From the NCBI GenBank assembly GCA_023055425.1, contig JALGPY010000010.1, positions 50,776,165 through 50,840,164 on the forward strand: a stretch of 64,000 nucleotides of DNA, read 5' to 3'. Source of the DNA: Linanthus parryae. Its lineage: Eukaryota; Streptophyta; Magnoliopsida; Ericales; Polemoniaceae. Under the pieces are notes generated by a model. That model was not told the DNA's origin. It worked only from the letters and a program-made list of their open reading frames with translations, and ran no database searches. Each line of letters starts with the position of its first letter. The first letter of the stretch is position 1. Shown here piece after piece: positions 53,101 to 63,432 of the stretch. The translations under genes were made by a program, and so were the position numbers.

Positions 53101-53712
53101 GAAAGGCATCACCGTATAGTTGAATACTCCCACCGGGGTGATGAACGCGATTTTTCGTGCATCCTCGGGGTCCATCTTGATCTGATTGTACCCACTGAAG
53201 CCGTCCATGAAGTTGAACATGCGATGACCCGCAGTTGAATCGATAAGTAAGTCGATGTTGGGGATTGGAAAATCATCCTTTGGGCAGAAATGATTGAGAT
53301 CCCGGAAATCCACGCAGATGCGAAGCTGCCCGTTCTTCTTTACCACGGGCACATTGTTAGCCAACCATGTGGGATGGTGATTTGGCTCTATGAATTTGGC
53401 ATTCAGAAGTTTGACAACTTCTTGCTTGATCTTAACGTTGAGCTCCGGTCTAAAGCTTCTCGTGCTCTGCTTTACCGGTTTGGATCCTGCGACCACATCC
53501 AACCGATGCATAGTGATGCTCGTGTCCAAGCCCGACATCTCATCGTATTCCCACGCGAATACGTCTCTGTACTCAGTCAAGAGTTGTAGCAATCTTTCCT
53601 CCTCTTCGCTTGTGAGGTCCGCACTTAGAAAGACTGGCCTCTTCTTTTCTTCGCTCAGGCTTAGGAATACCTCCTTCAGCTCCTGCTTTTGTGGTCTGGG
53701 TTTGTCTTCCAT
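50112..53712 (-). pseudogene. Tat pol: RT, RNase H, second (archaeal-type) RNase H, integrase
   Basis: RT 53,712-52,927: EYRDVFAWEYDEMSGLDTSI, HPTWLANNVPVVKKNGQLRI, FMDGFSGYNQIKMDPEDARK and the active site YVDD (53,008-53,019). After a frameshift near 52,950 follow the RT thumb and RNase H (NWTAEHEAAFGKLKELLISS, YISRIVQPAESRYTDIERHC), then the second RNase H: WTLHFDGSSTRKGGG, a stop at 52,079, NNEAEYEALIAGLRTAK, GDSKLIVKQASGEYG, NRHADALATLG (D-E-D-D set present). Integrase: zinc domain H..H...CQEC, GPIRPTSHGNHF, SDNGTPFVNRQ, AEATNKTLLRI (D-D-E present). A frameshift near 50,520 leads to the last frame, ending EGPFEVTEVFDSGYC...MRWIKKYYP. It copies and integrates the element; inactive as it stands. 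Confidence 0.95.
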
Positions 53713-53843
53713 GCATTGGGTGCTTCTTTGAGTTTCTCTTCTAGAGTGCTTGGCATTGGTTTGCCTGTCTCCAAAACCCGCTCAATTTGATTGATTTGCC
53801 CAGGGATATCCCCATGCCTGCGTGAGGACACCCCCGCGCACCT

Positions 53844-56456
53844 TCATATGCGATAAAATTTCTTCCCGTTGGCGTAGAAACGCTCTATCTCCTTGCCTTC
53901 AGGATCACGTTTTGCTATCCTTTTCAGAGTATACACGTTCTTTCGCTGGTAGGCAATCCGCGACGCCTCTTCTCGCGTAGGCGGCTTTTCCTTGGCATCC
54001 TCTCTTGTCACCATCACTCCTGCAGGTGACTGATCATTAATATCCTCCCAACGAGGCAAAGGAGTGGGGTTGAATGGTCCTGGCGTTTGCTCATCTGCCA
54101 TCTCGGTGAACCACACCGCCTCACTGAGATGCGCTTCATCCATGTTGAAAGGATTTGTCGAAGCAGGTATCTCAACTATTCTGTCATTCCAAATGGCCTT
54201 CATAACTTGGTGAGCTGTTGAAGGGACAACATCAAAGCGATGAATCCAGGCTCGGCCTATGATCATGTGATACGTAGTGTTCGCATCTATGACATAGAAT
54301 TTTGCTGAACACTTGATCTTGCCGATCTGGACACCCAGGCGGATCCATCCTATCGTCATTCTGGAGTCGCTTCCGAATCCCATCAGCGGAGATGGACGCT
54401 TGACGATCTTGTGCTCCGGAATTCCCGCTAGCTTCAGAGTATGGAGCGAAACAACGTTAACTGCTGCTCCTCCGTCAACGAACGCTCTTTTGAAATCCAC
54501 TCCATTGATAACGGCCGTCACATATAGAGGCTTCTGGTGGCTCGCATCCGTCTTCTTATCGCTTCTAGAGAAGGTTATGACCTTTTCTGTAGAGCGAGAT
54601 GCCCTGACAACTTTTCCATTGGAGACTACGAGATCCTCCTCGTAATCTTCTGCTATCCTCAGGATCGCCTTTTTCATCTCCGTCCGGCATTTTTCTGAGA
54701 AATTCATCTCGTCGAAGAACCTGCTGAACCCGTGCGACCCCTTCATCCGGTCTGCGCGTTCGTCCTCGGTGTCTATGCTGTAGTCCTCGTCATCATGGAT
54801 CTCGGCAATGATGGGTAGACCATCCTCCGCAACCTCTTCAAGGTCCACAATCGAGATCATAGCGACCTCTTTTCCTTTCGATTCTTGCTCCGCATGGGCA
54901 GGGAGTGGATTGTTGCGCACATCCTGCCTTTGATCGCTGACGATCAGTTCGCCATTCTTCATCTTTTGGCTAAACATGATTCTGAGCTTCTTGCAGTCCG
55001 CATTGGGATGCATGACCTTTCCGTGATATTCGCACCACTTCGGGTCCCTCACCATTTCCCTGGAGGGTGCCTTTTCGAGCGGCGGTAGGACACTGTCCTT
55101 GCGCCATTGTCTGCAAAGGTCGCTTGCTTCTTCCACCGAACATGGCAGAGGCGGTGCATCAAAGTTCACTACCTTGGGCAGCTTTTGGGGCGAGACCGTA
55201 TTCACTTCAACCTCGCGTCCCCTCTTATAGCTGAATCTCCCGATCTTGAAAGTGGTACCGGCCGAGGATCGCTCAGGGGCGTTCCTCTTTTTCTGCCTCT
55301 CTACTATAGGCTCAATGTTTTTCGTGCATTCGATTAGCTTCGAAAACGTAGGCGTCTGCAGGTTGATAAGCATACCTTTATACTCGTCTCGCATGCATTG
55401 CAGGAAGACCTCAACAAGTCTGCTTTCGAGTATCACATCTTTTCATTCCAAGGACTTGGCCCTGAACTTCTTGATGAAGGTTATCCCATCCTCTTCGCGC
55501 TTCTGATACATCCGCGAGAGATGAATCATCGTCACCTTTTCCTCCATCTGGAAGAACTTGGTGTAAAACTTCTGGACCATGTCGTCCCAAGTCTTCACGG
55601 ATCCGGCTTCCAATGTCCTGTACCACTTGTAAGCCACGTTCCCCAAGGATTTCGGGCACTCGCACATCAGCAGCTTAGGATCAGCCCCATACGGCCCCAT
55701 CACATGAATGAAGCGCATGACATGCTCATGGGCGTTCCCATTGACATCTTCGAACTTGTCCCATTTAGGAGCCTTGTACCCAGCAGGGTTAGGCATAAGA
55801 TAGATCTCTCGTGGAATAGGAGGATCGTTGTCAAGCTTCGGGATGATGGTATCCGCGAACGATTGGTGAGCCAGAATAGTGTCTATGCGCCGTTGCAGCG
55901 ACGTCATACAATCCGGAGCGCTTCCCTCGGCAGCGGGAGGAGGGGTTGCCGCAGGCGGAGGCGACACATATGTCGCAGGAGGACTAGGGACATATTGTGA
56001 ATTCACGTTACCCCAGATTGCCGTTGGAGGAGGCAAGGGATACTGTGAGGCCGGATTAGGTACCAAAGCCGGAGGCTGAGGAGTGTGAGCAGCGAGAGGC
56101 AACATTTGAGCTGTTGACCCCTGAATTGAGGGCAGCTGCGTAGTCGCCGGTGGAGTTTGCAGGTTGGGGTTGGATGGTGTGGTTGACACTCCCAATCCTT
56201 GAGTGGTGGAGACTCCTCCTCCCTGAGAGACGGCGGTGGCTGGTGCGGGGTTTGGAGCAAGAGTCCTCAAGACAACCATGATCCGTTCTAGCTGTGCAGA
56301 TTGAGCTTTGAGAGCCTTCGCCTGATTGTGGATGGTAGCGTCCAAGGCTTCCAGCGTCAGAGCTTCACCGGCGGCTGTAAGAGTACGGCGAATCTCCTCT
56401 CCTGAGGCGGTCTCCGTGGAAGGCGATCTGTTACTGACATCATCCTCCTGAGACAT
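53844..56456 (-). pseudogene. Tat gag-protease, one premature stop
   Basis: ATG 56,456 (MSQEDDVSNRSP). An N-terminal coiled-coil-like stretch (ATIHNQAKALKAQSAQLERI), a long proline-rich linker (about residues 90-190), and the retrotransposon gag domain (YKAPKWDKFEDVNGNAHEHV, YKWYRTLEAGSVKTWDDMVQ) end at TGA 55,443; the same frame resumes at once (ILESRLVEVFLQCMRDEYKG). Then a basic linker, the zinc-knuckle-like CEYHGKVMHPNADC, an acidic region and FDEMNFSEKC. The protease has AFVDGGAAVNVVSL as active-site loop, then GRAWIHRFDVVPSTAHQVMK. Ends YANGKKFYRI at 53,844. Only one stop breaks about 870 codons. RT begins about 130 bases further in another frame. Confidence 0.93.
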
Positions 56457-56474
56457 GGTTGCTTGCAATGGTAA

Positions 56475-56493
56475 GTTCACGTCGGGTTCACCA
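56475..56493 (-). promoter_or_regulatory. primer-binding site of the Tat element
   Basis: The minus strand reads TGGTGAACCCGACGTGAAC three bases after the LTR end (GTGCACA). Length, position and the TGG start fit a tRNA 3' end (…GGGTTCACCA); I cannot name the tRNA with certainty. Confidence 0.75.
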
Positions 56494-56496
56494 AAA

Positions 56497-57123
56497 TGTG
56501 CACAAGAGAATCCTGCAGAGAGGACTTCGTGTACACCAAAGGCAGAGGATTGGAAATGGCACAGGAAGTGTTGGGTTGTGTGTAGGGAGAGAGTAAGGCA
56601 GTAGTATTGTCTGAGAGAGAGAAAGGGGTTTGGCAGAGCTTCCGCGTATGTCTGGTCTGTTCTCCCTGTATGGAAGGGTTAACGTCCTATATATAACGGA
56701 GAAGGTGACCGTTGTAGTGTGGTTAATGCGCCCATCAATGGCGGCTTAATTAGCTTAACCATAACGGCACGTTCGTGTGCGTATATAGGGACCGTTACAA
56801 CACGTTATCCGCGTATACCGGAACCGTTATGGGGTTGACCGGGTTTGACCGGATTGACCGGGTTTATGGAGCTCGTGCCATAAATCTCTCAAAAGCAGTT
56901 ACTAAAGGTCGCGCGCGGGCTTGGCTCGCACGCGACAGGACTTACTCTAGCCTCCAGACCACTAAGTCCCTACAAGTCCCGTGCAGTGGTATGCGAGGGC
57001 CCTGTCTCGCAGCCCCCACGTGGATCAGCGCGGCTGGTGATCCAATGTGTGTGGAGCACAATATGGTGTGCTAGATGATTGCAACGTGGCCAAGATCTGT
57101 CTGCTCAGAAAGCACTATCTACA
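56497..57123 (-). mobile_element. 5' LTR of the 15.2-kb Tat element
   Basis: Matches 41,951-42,586 from end to end. The sense-strand TATA box TATATATAGG is near 56,686-56,697. Many differences from the other LTR are C/T or G/A, including changes at CG sites, as expected in methylated DNA. Its target duplication ATAGT follows at 57,124-57,128. Confidence 0.93.
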
Positions 57124-57315
57124 ATAGTGAATCGGATATATATATATATATGGTTTGGGGATTGTGATATCATGTCCGACATTGGAGATTTGAGAGTTTG
57201 AAATATGATATATGGTAAACCTTGTGGATTACTACTATAACCTTCAAGGCTTAAGCATTTTTATCTGGTGGTACGGATAAAGAAGTTGTTGGGACAGTAT
57301 TCTATGGGTGTTACA

Positions 57316-57945
57316 CTTTTAGTTGGGTGGCATAGATGTGCTGCTAGACACCGCTCTATGTTAGTAATGGTTACTGCCAACTAAGTAGAAACCTATGGCG
57401 TCACACACCTTATGGATTAAATTAGATTTGGGAATGAATTAGTTGGAATAATTAAAGAAAATGATCAATCCGCAACCACAAGCAAAGTTAGTAGGACTAA
57501 TTTGCAAGGTGGACTAATTCGTGTGTGGACAGGATTAGTATTGGGGCAAATATATAGTTAATAAGGAGTTCTTAACTATACAAGGGCACCGTAGCTTATT
57601 TTTACACAAGATTGTCATTATTGTGTGAAATAACAAAAAAAGGAGAGGAAGAGAGTCAAGGCCAAAGCTTTCACCCGTACTCCCCTAGAGCCGTCGGCAA
57701 TATGTGGTGCGCGACCTCTTGGTGCCTCGTTTTGCGTGATCACCTTCTTCCTCTTTCTTCCCGTTGCTACCACAAAGACGTGAAAGGGGGTTCCAGTACA
57801 ATCCCAGCTGTGTATACTCGTAGAGGCGTGGACATCATTCTGCGTATCGTGATCTTTAAGACAAACAAGGTACACAATTGTTTATCCCTTAGCATGTTAT
57901 GAATGCTTCCCGGCGATCCATGGAGGGGTTGAGCACGTTTAATTT
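57316..57945 (+). mobile_element. 3' LTR of copia A, second part
   Basis: It continues the LTR broken at 41,564. 57,325-57,470 (GGCATAGATGTGCTGCTAGACAC, AATGATCAATCC region) aligns with copia C LTR 5,560-5,720 read in reverse. The combined length, about 1,358 bp, agrees with the copia C LTR. The right end is uncertain. Frames on both strands at 57,612-57,902 lie within the LTR and are not genes. Confidence 0.7.
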
Positions 57946-57984
57946 ATTGTTATTTTACTGCGTTACTTGCCTCAAAACCCTACA

Positions 57985-59232
57985 GATTAGGAAGATACTT
58001 TTGCTCCTGTGGCTAGACTCACCACAGTACGCACTCTGATAGTCGTAGCTTCTCAGAGGCGTTGGAATTTATTTCAGATGGATGTTAAGAATGCATTGCT
58101 TAACGCTGATCTGACAGAGGAGGTGTATATGCAGCCACCAACTGGTCTTGAGGTTCCTAGATCACATGTATGCTGCCGTTGTCGAGCTCTCTATGGGCTT
58201 AAGAAGGCCCCACGGGCTTGGTGTGATAAGTGTTGTTCTATAGTACTCCGGCTTGGCTTCTCTTCTAATTCATATGACTCGGCTTTGTTCATCCGTCATA
58301 GGGATAATGGAAATACTCTTCTGTTGATCTATGTTGATAACATGATAACAACAAGAGATGACTGTGTTGGTATCACATAACTAAAAGAGTCCCTTAATTG
58401 TCATTTTGAGATCAAATACTTGGGGCCTCTCAGTTACTTCTTGGGACTTGAGGTTACTTCTGATGGCAGTGGATACTCTCTCTCTCTCAGGCCAAGTATG
58501 CCTGTGATGTTATTGCTCGTGCAAGACTGAATGATTCAAAGATTGCCTCTACCCCGTTGGATCCCGACCTGAGGCTGACCCCCCTGGAGGGTAAACTGCT
58601 ATATGATCTTACTCGATACGAATAGATCGTAGGTAGCCTTGTCTACCTTACAATTACTCGTCCGGATATAGCCAATGTTGTTCACCAGGTCAGTTAGTTT
58701 CTAATTGCTCTCTGCTCGACTCATTACGATGCTGTTCTTCGGATTCTCCGATATGTGAAGGGTACTTTGTTCCGTGGTATCCATTTTCCTGCTGAGTTTA
58801 CTCCCAGACGATCTACCACTGGATATAGTGTCTTCTTGTGCAACTCACTTATCTCTTGTCCAGCAAGAAGCAAACTATAGTTGCTCAAACAAGCACATAT
58901 GCCTAATATCATGCAACTACCGATGCCACACAAGAGCTCATTTGGCTTCGGTGGTTACCAGCTGATATGGGAATGCCACATTCCTCTGCTACTACTTTAT
59001 GTTGAGACAGCCGCAATTCTATTCAGATTGCACACAACAATGTCTTTCATGTGACGACGAAACACATTGAGATAGACTGCCACTTTACTCGCCATCATCT
59101 CCTTTCTGCATAGCTCATCTAAAAGAAGTAAAATCGGCTGATCAAACTGTAGACATTCACACAAAGTATGATCTGCCTGGAAGTTTTTGTGACTTGGTCT
59201 CCAAACTTCCGCTTATCACGTCAGCTTCAGTT
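57985..59232 (+). pseudogene. Ty1/copia RT and RNase H relic (Ale/Retrofit-like)
   Basis: EDTFAPVARLTTVRTLIVVA (57,990-58,050), WNLFQMDVKNALLNADLTEE, YGLKKAPRAWCDKCC and LLIYVDNMITTRDD (active-site YVDD changed to YVDN near 58,340), stop at 58,378. Then HFEIKYLGPLSYFLGLEVTS in another frame and fragments of the connection (ITRPDIANVVHQV-like near 58,650) and RNase H (EANYSCSNKHICLISCNYR region, TKHIEIDCHFTRHH near 59,065). It ends at the purine tract GAGGGGGGT (59,234-59,242). The 5' half is missing, replaced by copia A, which therefore probably inserted here. Confidence 0.85.
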
Positions 59233-59242
59233 TGAGGGGGGT

Positions 59243-59463
59243 TGTTATGATATGTAAACTAAAATGCTTGTATTGTAATTACATAAGAATATAAGGAGCT
59301 AGGTTAGTATTTATAGGTTTTTGCATAGCTTATATGTAGTGCCTCTGTACAACTTTTTACTTCGATAAGTATAGATTATTCATCCAACCATAATCTTATC
59401 AAATCTCACCAGCTAGTTTGTAACTGATTATGTTTTTCCACTCCTAAAATCCTTATCTGGATA
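59243..59463 (+). mobile_element. 3' LTR start of the Ale-like relic and a shared 80-bp repeat
   Basis: TGTTATGATATGTAAAC follows the polypurine tract. About 59,390-59,465 (read in reverse) matches 11,925-12,005 upstream of the P450 relic. The LTR right boundary is unclear because an inverted gag-protease relic follows. Confidence 0.6.
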
Positions 59464-60001
59464 TCAATTGGGATGTACATTCACAAACATATCTGGCATG
59501 CTAGATAAGGGATGTATCTTCTTTCCAACATAAGCAACAGATGACCCTAACAAAGAAGAATAATTAAGTAGGGTAGATAACATTTTGACTAAGACCTTCA
59601 TAATATATTTTTCCCGTAGCGTTATCAAGAATATGAAATGAATTAGAGTCAAATACAAATTTGTAGTGGTGTTGTTTGCACGAAAAACTGAGTAATTTGG
59701 TGGCTATTTGGAGAACATGCAAAGTATTTGACAAAGTGAAAGAACGAGTGCGAATAAAAAGTCAATACCGGTATTAGAAAGTGAGAGATAGGTACCGTTA
59801 CCCACAACTACTTGATATATTCCTATGTAGGGTAAAGAAAGAGACAAATATCTCAAGTCCATTAGTCGTATGACTATTAGCACAAGTATCAGAGAGCCAA
59901 TATTCAGCAAGAGATGATGTCACATTAGACTTAGGATGCAACAACCCCCTTACCCGGTTCCGACAAGAACCCGGGGGGGGGGGGGGGGATGCTAAAAGCA
60001 A
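59464..60001 (-). pseudogene. Ale-like copia gag-protease relic, inverted
   Basis: Minus strand: AEYWLSDTCANSHTTNGLEI (protease, with DTGA changed to DTCA), VVVGNGTYLSLSNTGIDFL and, in a third frame, YIMKVLVKMLSTLLNYSSLL and GKKIHPLSSMPD. It is the same part and family as 11,110-11,556 (DTGATSRMTYDL, VVVGNDLSISKTGTGF). Several stops and shifts. At 59,973-59,988 a run of about 16 G lies near its 5' edge. Confidence 0.8.
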
Positions 60002-60589
60002 CGACGGAAATCAAAAGCATAACATCCCAAATATATTACACATTATTAAACATTACATAATGTCTCTAGATATAACATGCGTCTCTAAAACTACTACATT
60101 ATGCCTAACCCACTAGATTCTACTCGTGATTATATTCATCTAGGTGAGTCTCGTACCGTGCTACGCCATAGCCTTCAGATCCTAAGCCCGCGGTGGGAAG
60201 GAAACAGGAACCTCAGTTTTGAAAGTCAGCAATGAAATACTAAGTGTAAAATACAGATGATAGTTATTTCAAATAAAAACAGTAAATAGTATCTTTATAG
60301 AAGAAAAGACAGTGGAATAAGAAGACATTCTCAAGTTCTTTTTCTCATTTCTCCAGTAACCAGTACTCAGTTTAAAATTAATGTCCAAGTCTGAAATTCC
60401 AATTAACCTGAATAGTCCATTTCCATTAATACTCATCAATACTAGAAAACTCCTTTTTCATCCTTTAGTTGATACGGGGAAAAACTGATAAGGACCAACC
60501 ATCTCGCATACCCCAAGACCTTAAGTGCCGACACCCCCTAAGACTTCTTGCGGCCAGAGAGGTGAGTACATGGAGAAATAATAATAATC
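60002..60589. other. no gene seen; repeat-like
   Basis: Non-coding and AT-rich. On the minus strand the phrase GGGATGTTATGCTTTTGATT with GTCGTTGCTTTTAGC reminds me of gypsy LTR or 3' UTR sequence, but no second copy or ends are found. Confidence 0.35.
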
Positions 60590-60815
60590 ATGGCCGAGTG
60601 ACCGGAGTCAACATCGACACTAATAATAACTAGGACCGAGTGACCGGATTCAACATCGAAAATAATAAAATAAAAACCACGGACCAAGCGACCAAAGTCA
60701 ACACGACAATAATAAAATAATAACCACAGCCGAGTGACCGAAGTCAACACGACAATAATAATATTAACCACAGGCTGAGTGACCGAAGTCAACATGACAA
60801 TAACAATAAGATTCT
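60590..60815. repeat. minisatellite, five units of about 41-49 bp
   Basis: The core CCGAGTGACCG(A/G)AGTCAACA recurs at about 60,594, 60,635, 60,684, 60,730 and 60,776 (spacings 41, 49, 46, 46). Units are joined by ATAATAATAACCAC-type linkers of variable length, so the variation is mostly in the AAT repeats. Confidence 0.88.
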
Positions 60816-61400
60816 CCCGCACAACTCTTTCCACTTTACGTTATTACGCATTATTATTATTTGTGTGACAGTATCAAAACAACTTCTTTAAAAATGCAAG
60901 AAAAAATTAAAACAAGCATGTAAATCACAAACACATTTTGAGACAACTAATAAAATCAAATCATGATACGAAAGAAGCTGAGCACACAAGACTTGGCATG
61001 TTCACTTACCTTAATCCACAACAACTAGCACGTAATAGCTCCTGGAGATGAACTTAGCCGTAATCTACAAACCTGTCACCTACAAATTATATTTCATTAT
61101 TCAATCACAAGTCCAAGCATAATACTATGGATCAAGGATCCCACTAAATATTTAGTTCAATATAATACCCTTTGTTAGCTCCTCAACGTCTCTCTTAAGT
61201 TATATTTTCTAATAACAACACATCTATTTTCCGGTAACCACGGAGTTCTATTTACTATTTCTAAATATAATTTCTCTGTGTAAACATTATTTAGTTGTAG
61301 ATAATCACTTACTATAAAACTTTAAAACGTATTGTAATAATAAATATAAATGCTTAAATCCTACCACCTTTATTAAAAAGAAATGAAGCTCGGTTGCTGT
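60816..61400. other. no gene seen
   Basis: AT-rich, with no frame above background and no repeat partner in the window. Confidence 0.4.
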
Positions 61401-61740
61401 TCATTGTGGTTGGGTTCGCAAATTACCTTGGCACTTTTCGTTTGGTTTGGTTGTGTGTTGAGTTTGGAGGGCACTTTGGTCATTGGCGCCAGTGTTAGTG
61501 GGTGATTTTACAGCAGATGACCTATTTGCCCCTCGCTACCTTGGCTTGGTGTTTAGGTTGGAGGGCATTTTGGTCTTTTGTGGAAGTGTGTTCTTGTTCA
61601 TTGGGTTTCTACAAATTACCACTTTGCCCCTCGCGTCCATGTCTCTCTGTTGAGTTTAGAGGGTTTTGAGGGTATTCTAGTCATATGGTTAGATGGTGTA
61701 CTGCTCATTTGAGCTGGGTTCACAATTCTGTATCTACCCC
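61400..61740. repeat. degenerate tandem repeat of about 95 bp
   Basis: The pair of phrases TTGGAGGGCA(C/T)TTTGGTC and CAAATTACC...TTGCCCCTCGC recurs three to four times (61,419/61,464, 61,524/61,557, 61,610/61,656, 61,720). Phrases like this sit in promoters of several plant LTR elements; compare 1,130-1,275 on the minus strand. Confidence 0.6.
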
Positions 61741-63432
61741 TGCCTCTTCTTTGTCCTTTACGTATGTGAGGGTTTGGTTTTTCTGTAATTAAATGGAATT
61801 AACTGTCCTTCTACAGAGCTTTGTACGACATGCAGAGTGATGGAGTCTTCCAAGAGAAGCTCCCTGTTCCTCTAGAGCTCTTATCCCTCTCTCACTCCTC
61901 TCTCAGCTGTGTCATTTCTCTGTCTCACTCCTCCCCTCTCTCTTCTCGTTGCTTCACCTTTCTCTCTTCATTCGGCCGGAGAAGAAGATGAAGTGATGGG
62001 TGTCGTTCAGGTGGTCGCCGGAGATGGAGGTGGATCGCGGACCAGAGCTTCTGCAATTCGTTGTTTCTGTTAGAGCCCGTTCCGTAGATGCTTCCGTTGT
62101 TCTTTTTCTTCTTTCTCCGCCGCCGAGGGTCAACCGTCGCGCTTGCATGCCGCTATCTTCGATTCGTCTTCGTTTTTCACAAAGGTATAAAATTTTCTCT
62201 CTATCCCTCTGGATTCATTCCATTTGTTTGCCATCAAACACGGTTATTGGTTGCTTGTAACTAGGGTTTGCGAAGATTGGGGCAATCTCTGCCGACTTCT
62301 GTGATGGGTCTAACATAATTGGGGGTTTATTTGTTGAATTTCACATATGGCAAATTTGTGTCCACATGAGTTTTCGGTGCAAGATGATATTAATTAAATT
62401 TTTGATTGAACGAAAGTGGTATATTTTTTCCTATTTCGAGTCATTATCAATCTATATACTTGGTTCCCTTAGTTGATTTTGACTTTCAAAAATTGTAAAT
62501 TTTCAACTTTCACTCAAGAATGCTGGAGAAAGAGCGGTGTACTGCACTTAGCTTTTTGTTTCGACACGTTGGCAGGGGTAACCGTCGCGATTCTGTTTCA
62601 GACATACGCTTAAGATTAAAAATGATACTGCCATCCTCTCATGAATTTCTCGATGGGTTTCTGGTTTGGGCTAATCATCTGCTGATGATAATACTACCTG
62701 AAATTTTTTTGAGGTGCTTGGTGATGTTTCTTACTGTAGCATATGACTGATTATGGATGTGTTGAATGTTGCTGATGCGATATTTGGTTCTGATTGGCAT
62801 GTGGTCATCTTAATTTCTCCTTCGAGGATGTGATGATAACTTTCTGAAGCTTGCAATTTAAACTGTCAGTTGAGTTCTTATCTTGGCAGGGAGATTCGGA
62901 GGGATGATGGTCTCTCTGTTTCGCAGCCATATCTTCTTGCAGTAAAATATCTGAGCCTGTTTTAAATGTTCTCCTTCTTCCGTTACCAATGCTTGAACTG
63001 TGTTCCTATTAGCTTGGTGTGAACTATGCACTATGATGCATTAGAGGAAACACTTAGGGCATTATTTCAATAGAGCACATACAAGTGTTATGTCCTCCTT
63101 TACATATTTTGCTGTTGGGCTTATTTTGTTAATCTATTTATGAAGTATATATTCTGATTTGGACTGTAAGGGAGTCTTATTTGCCTTCCTTGATATAATG
63201 GGGATTGTGTAATCCAGTTACTCGATGGTGTGGTTCAGCAGTCAGCACAGTATTCATCTAGTGTTGCAGCTTAAATTCTCTCTGCCTTTTTCCGCTCGCC
63301 GAAAAATATAGTTACTCGTGCATGTTCTTGTCTTAACAAATGGAATTTCACGACTCAGTGATAAGTTCTTCGTAAGAATTACATAAGTTCTAGCCAAATA
63401 GGACACTCCCCTGTTTGATGACCGCAGGCTCA
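61741..63432 (+). other. leader-like CT-rich region; possible first exon and introns, no identified protein
   Basis: 61,850-61,965 is strongly CT-rich (TCCCTCTCTCACTCCTCTC), as in plant 5' UTRs. A frame from about 62,000 to 62,184 ends at a donor-like CACAAAG/GTATAAAA, and acceptor-like sites occur at 62,888 (ATCTTGGCAG) and 63,427 (ATGACCGCAG). The encoded residues are not a known family. It may be the 5' UTR of a retrotransposon or of a host gene; nothing decides between them. Confidence 0.3.

Larger units (their letters stand above)
41951..57123 (-). mobile_element. Ty3/gypsy Tat-lineage retrotransposon, 15.2 kb, with antisense genes
   Basis: LTRs 41,951-42,586 and 56,497-57,123; target duplication ATAGT at 41,946-41,950 and 57,124-57,128. 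The primer-binding site is on the right and the polypurine tract on the left, so it reads right to left: gag-protease (56,456-53,844), RT, RNase H, second RNase H, integrase (53,712-50,112), hairpin array (49,905-49,280), then about 6.7 kb carrying genes on the opposite strand. The second, archaeal-type RNase H between RNase H and integrase is the hallmark of the Tat lineage. I count by eye about 18 substitutions and one indel block between the LTRs, roughly 3 percent. Gag-pol has at least four breaks. Confidence 0.95.
41565..57315 (+). mobile_element. TRIM (terminal-repeat retrotransposon in miniature), 573 bp without its insertion
   Basis: The left LTR 41,565-41,789 (TGTAATATCATGTCCC...GGTGCA) and right LTR 41,907-41,950 plus 57,129-57,315 (TGTAATATCCCATCCC...GTTACA) are homologous, about 225 and 231 bp. 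Between them lie a primer-binding site TGGTATTAGGGCC (41,792-41,804; initiator Met tRNA type with small changes), about 90 bases, and a polypurine tract AAGGTGGGAGGAT. Flanks CTATT (41,560-41,564) and CTTTT (57,316-57,320) fit an aged 5-bp duplication. There is no coding capacity, as expected for a TRIM moved in trans. A 15.2-kb Tat element sits in its right LTR. Confidence 0.85.

Noticed and set aside
50688..56079. Plus-strand frames across the Tat gag-pol
   Set aside because: They are shadows of the minus-strand gag-pol, which carries all known motifs.
57612..57902. 96-codon plus and 85-codon minus frames near 57.7 kb
   Set aside because: They are inside the resumed LTR of copia A and overlap each other; no known protein.
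10213..59232. The Ale-like gag relic at 10.2-11.7 kb and the RT relic at 58.0-59.2 kb as halves of one element
   Set aside because: The P450 cluster and several unrelated elements lie between them, and the left relic stops at the integrase entry while the right starts inside RT. Nothing shows a shared junction.
59973..59988. Run of about 16 G as a regulatory G-quadruplex
   Set aside because: A pure homopolymer next to a relic is more simply slippage or a sequencing or assembly artefact.
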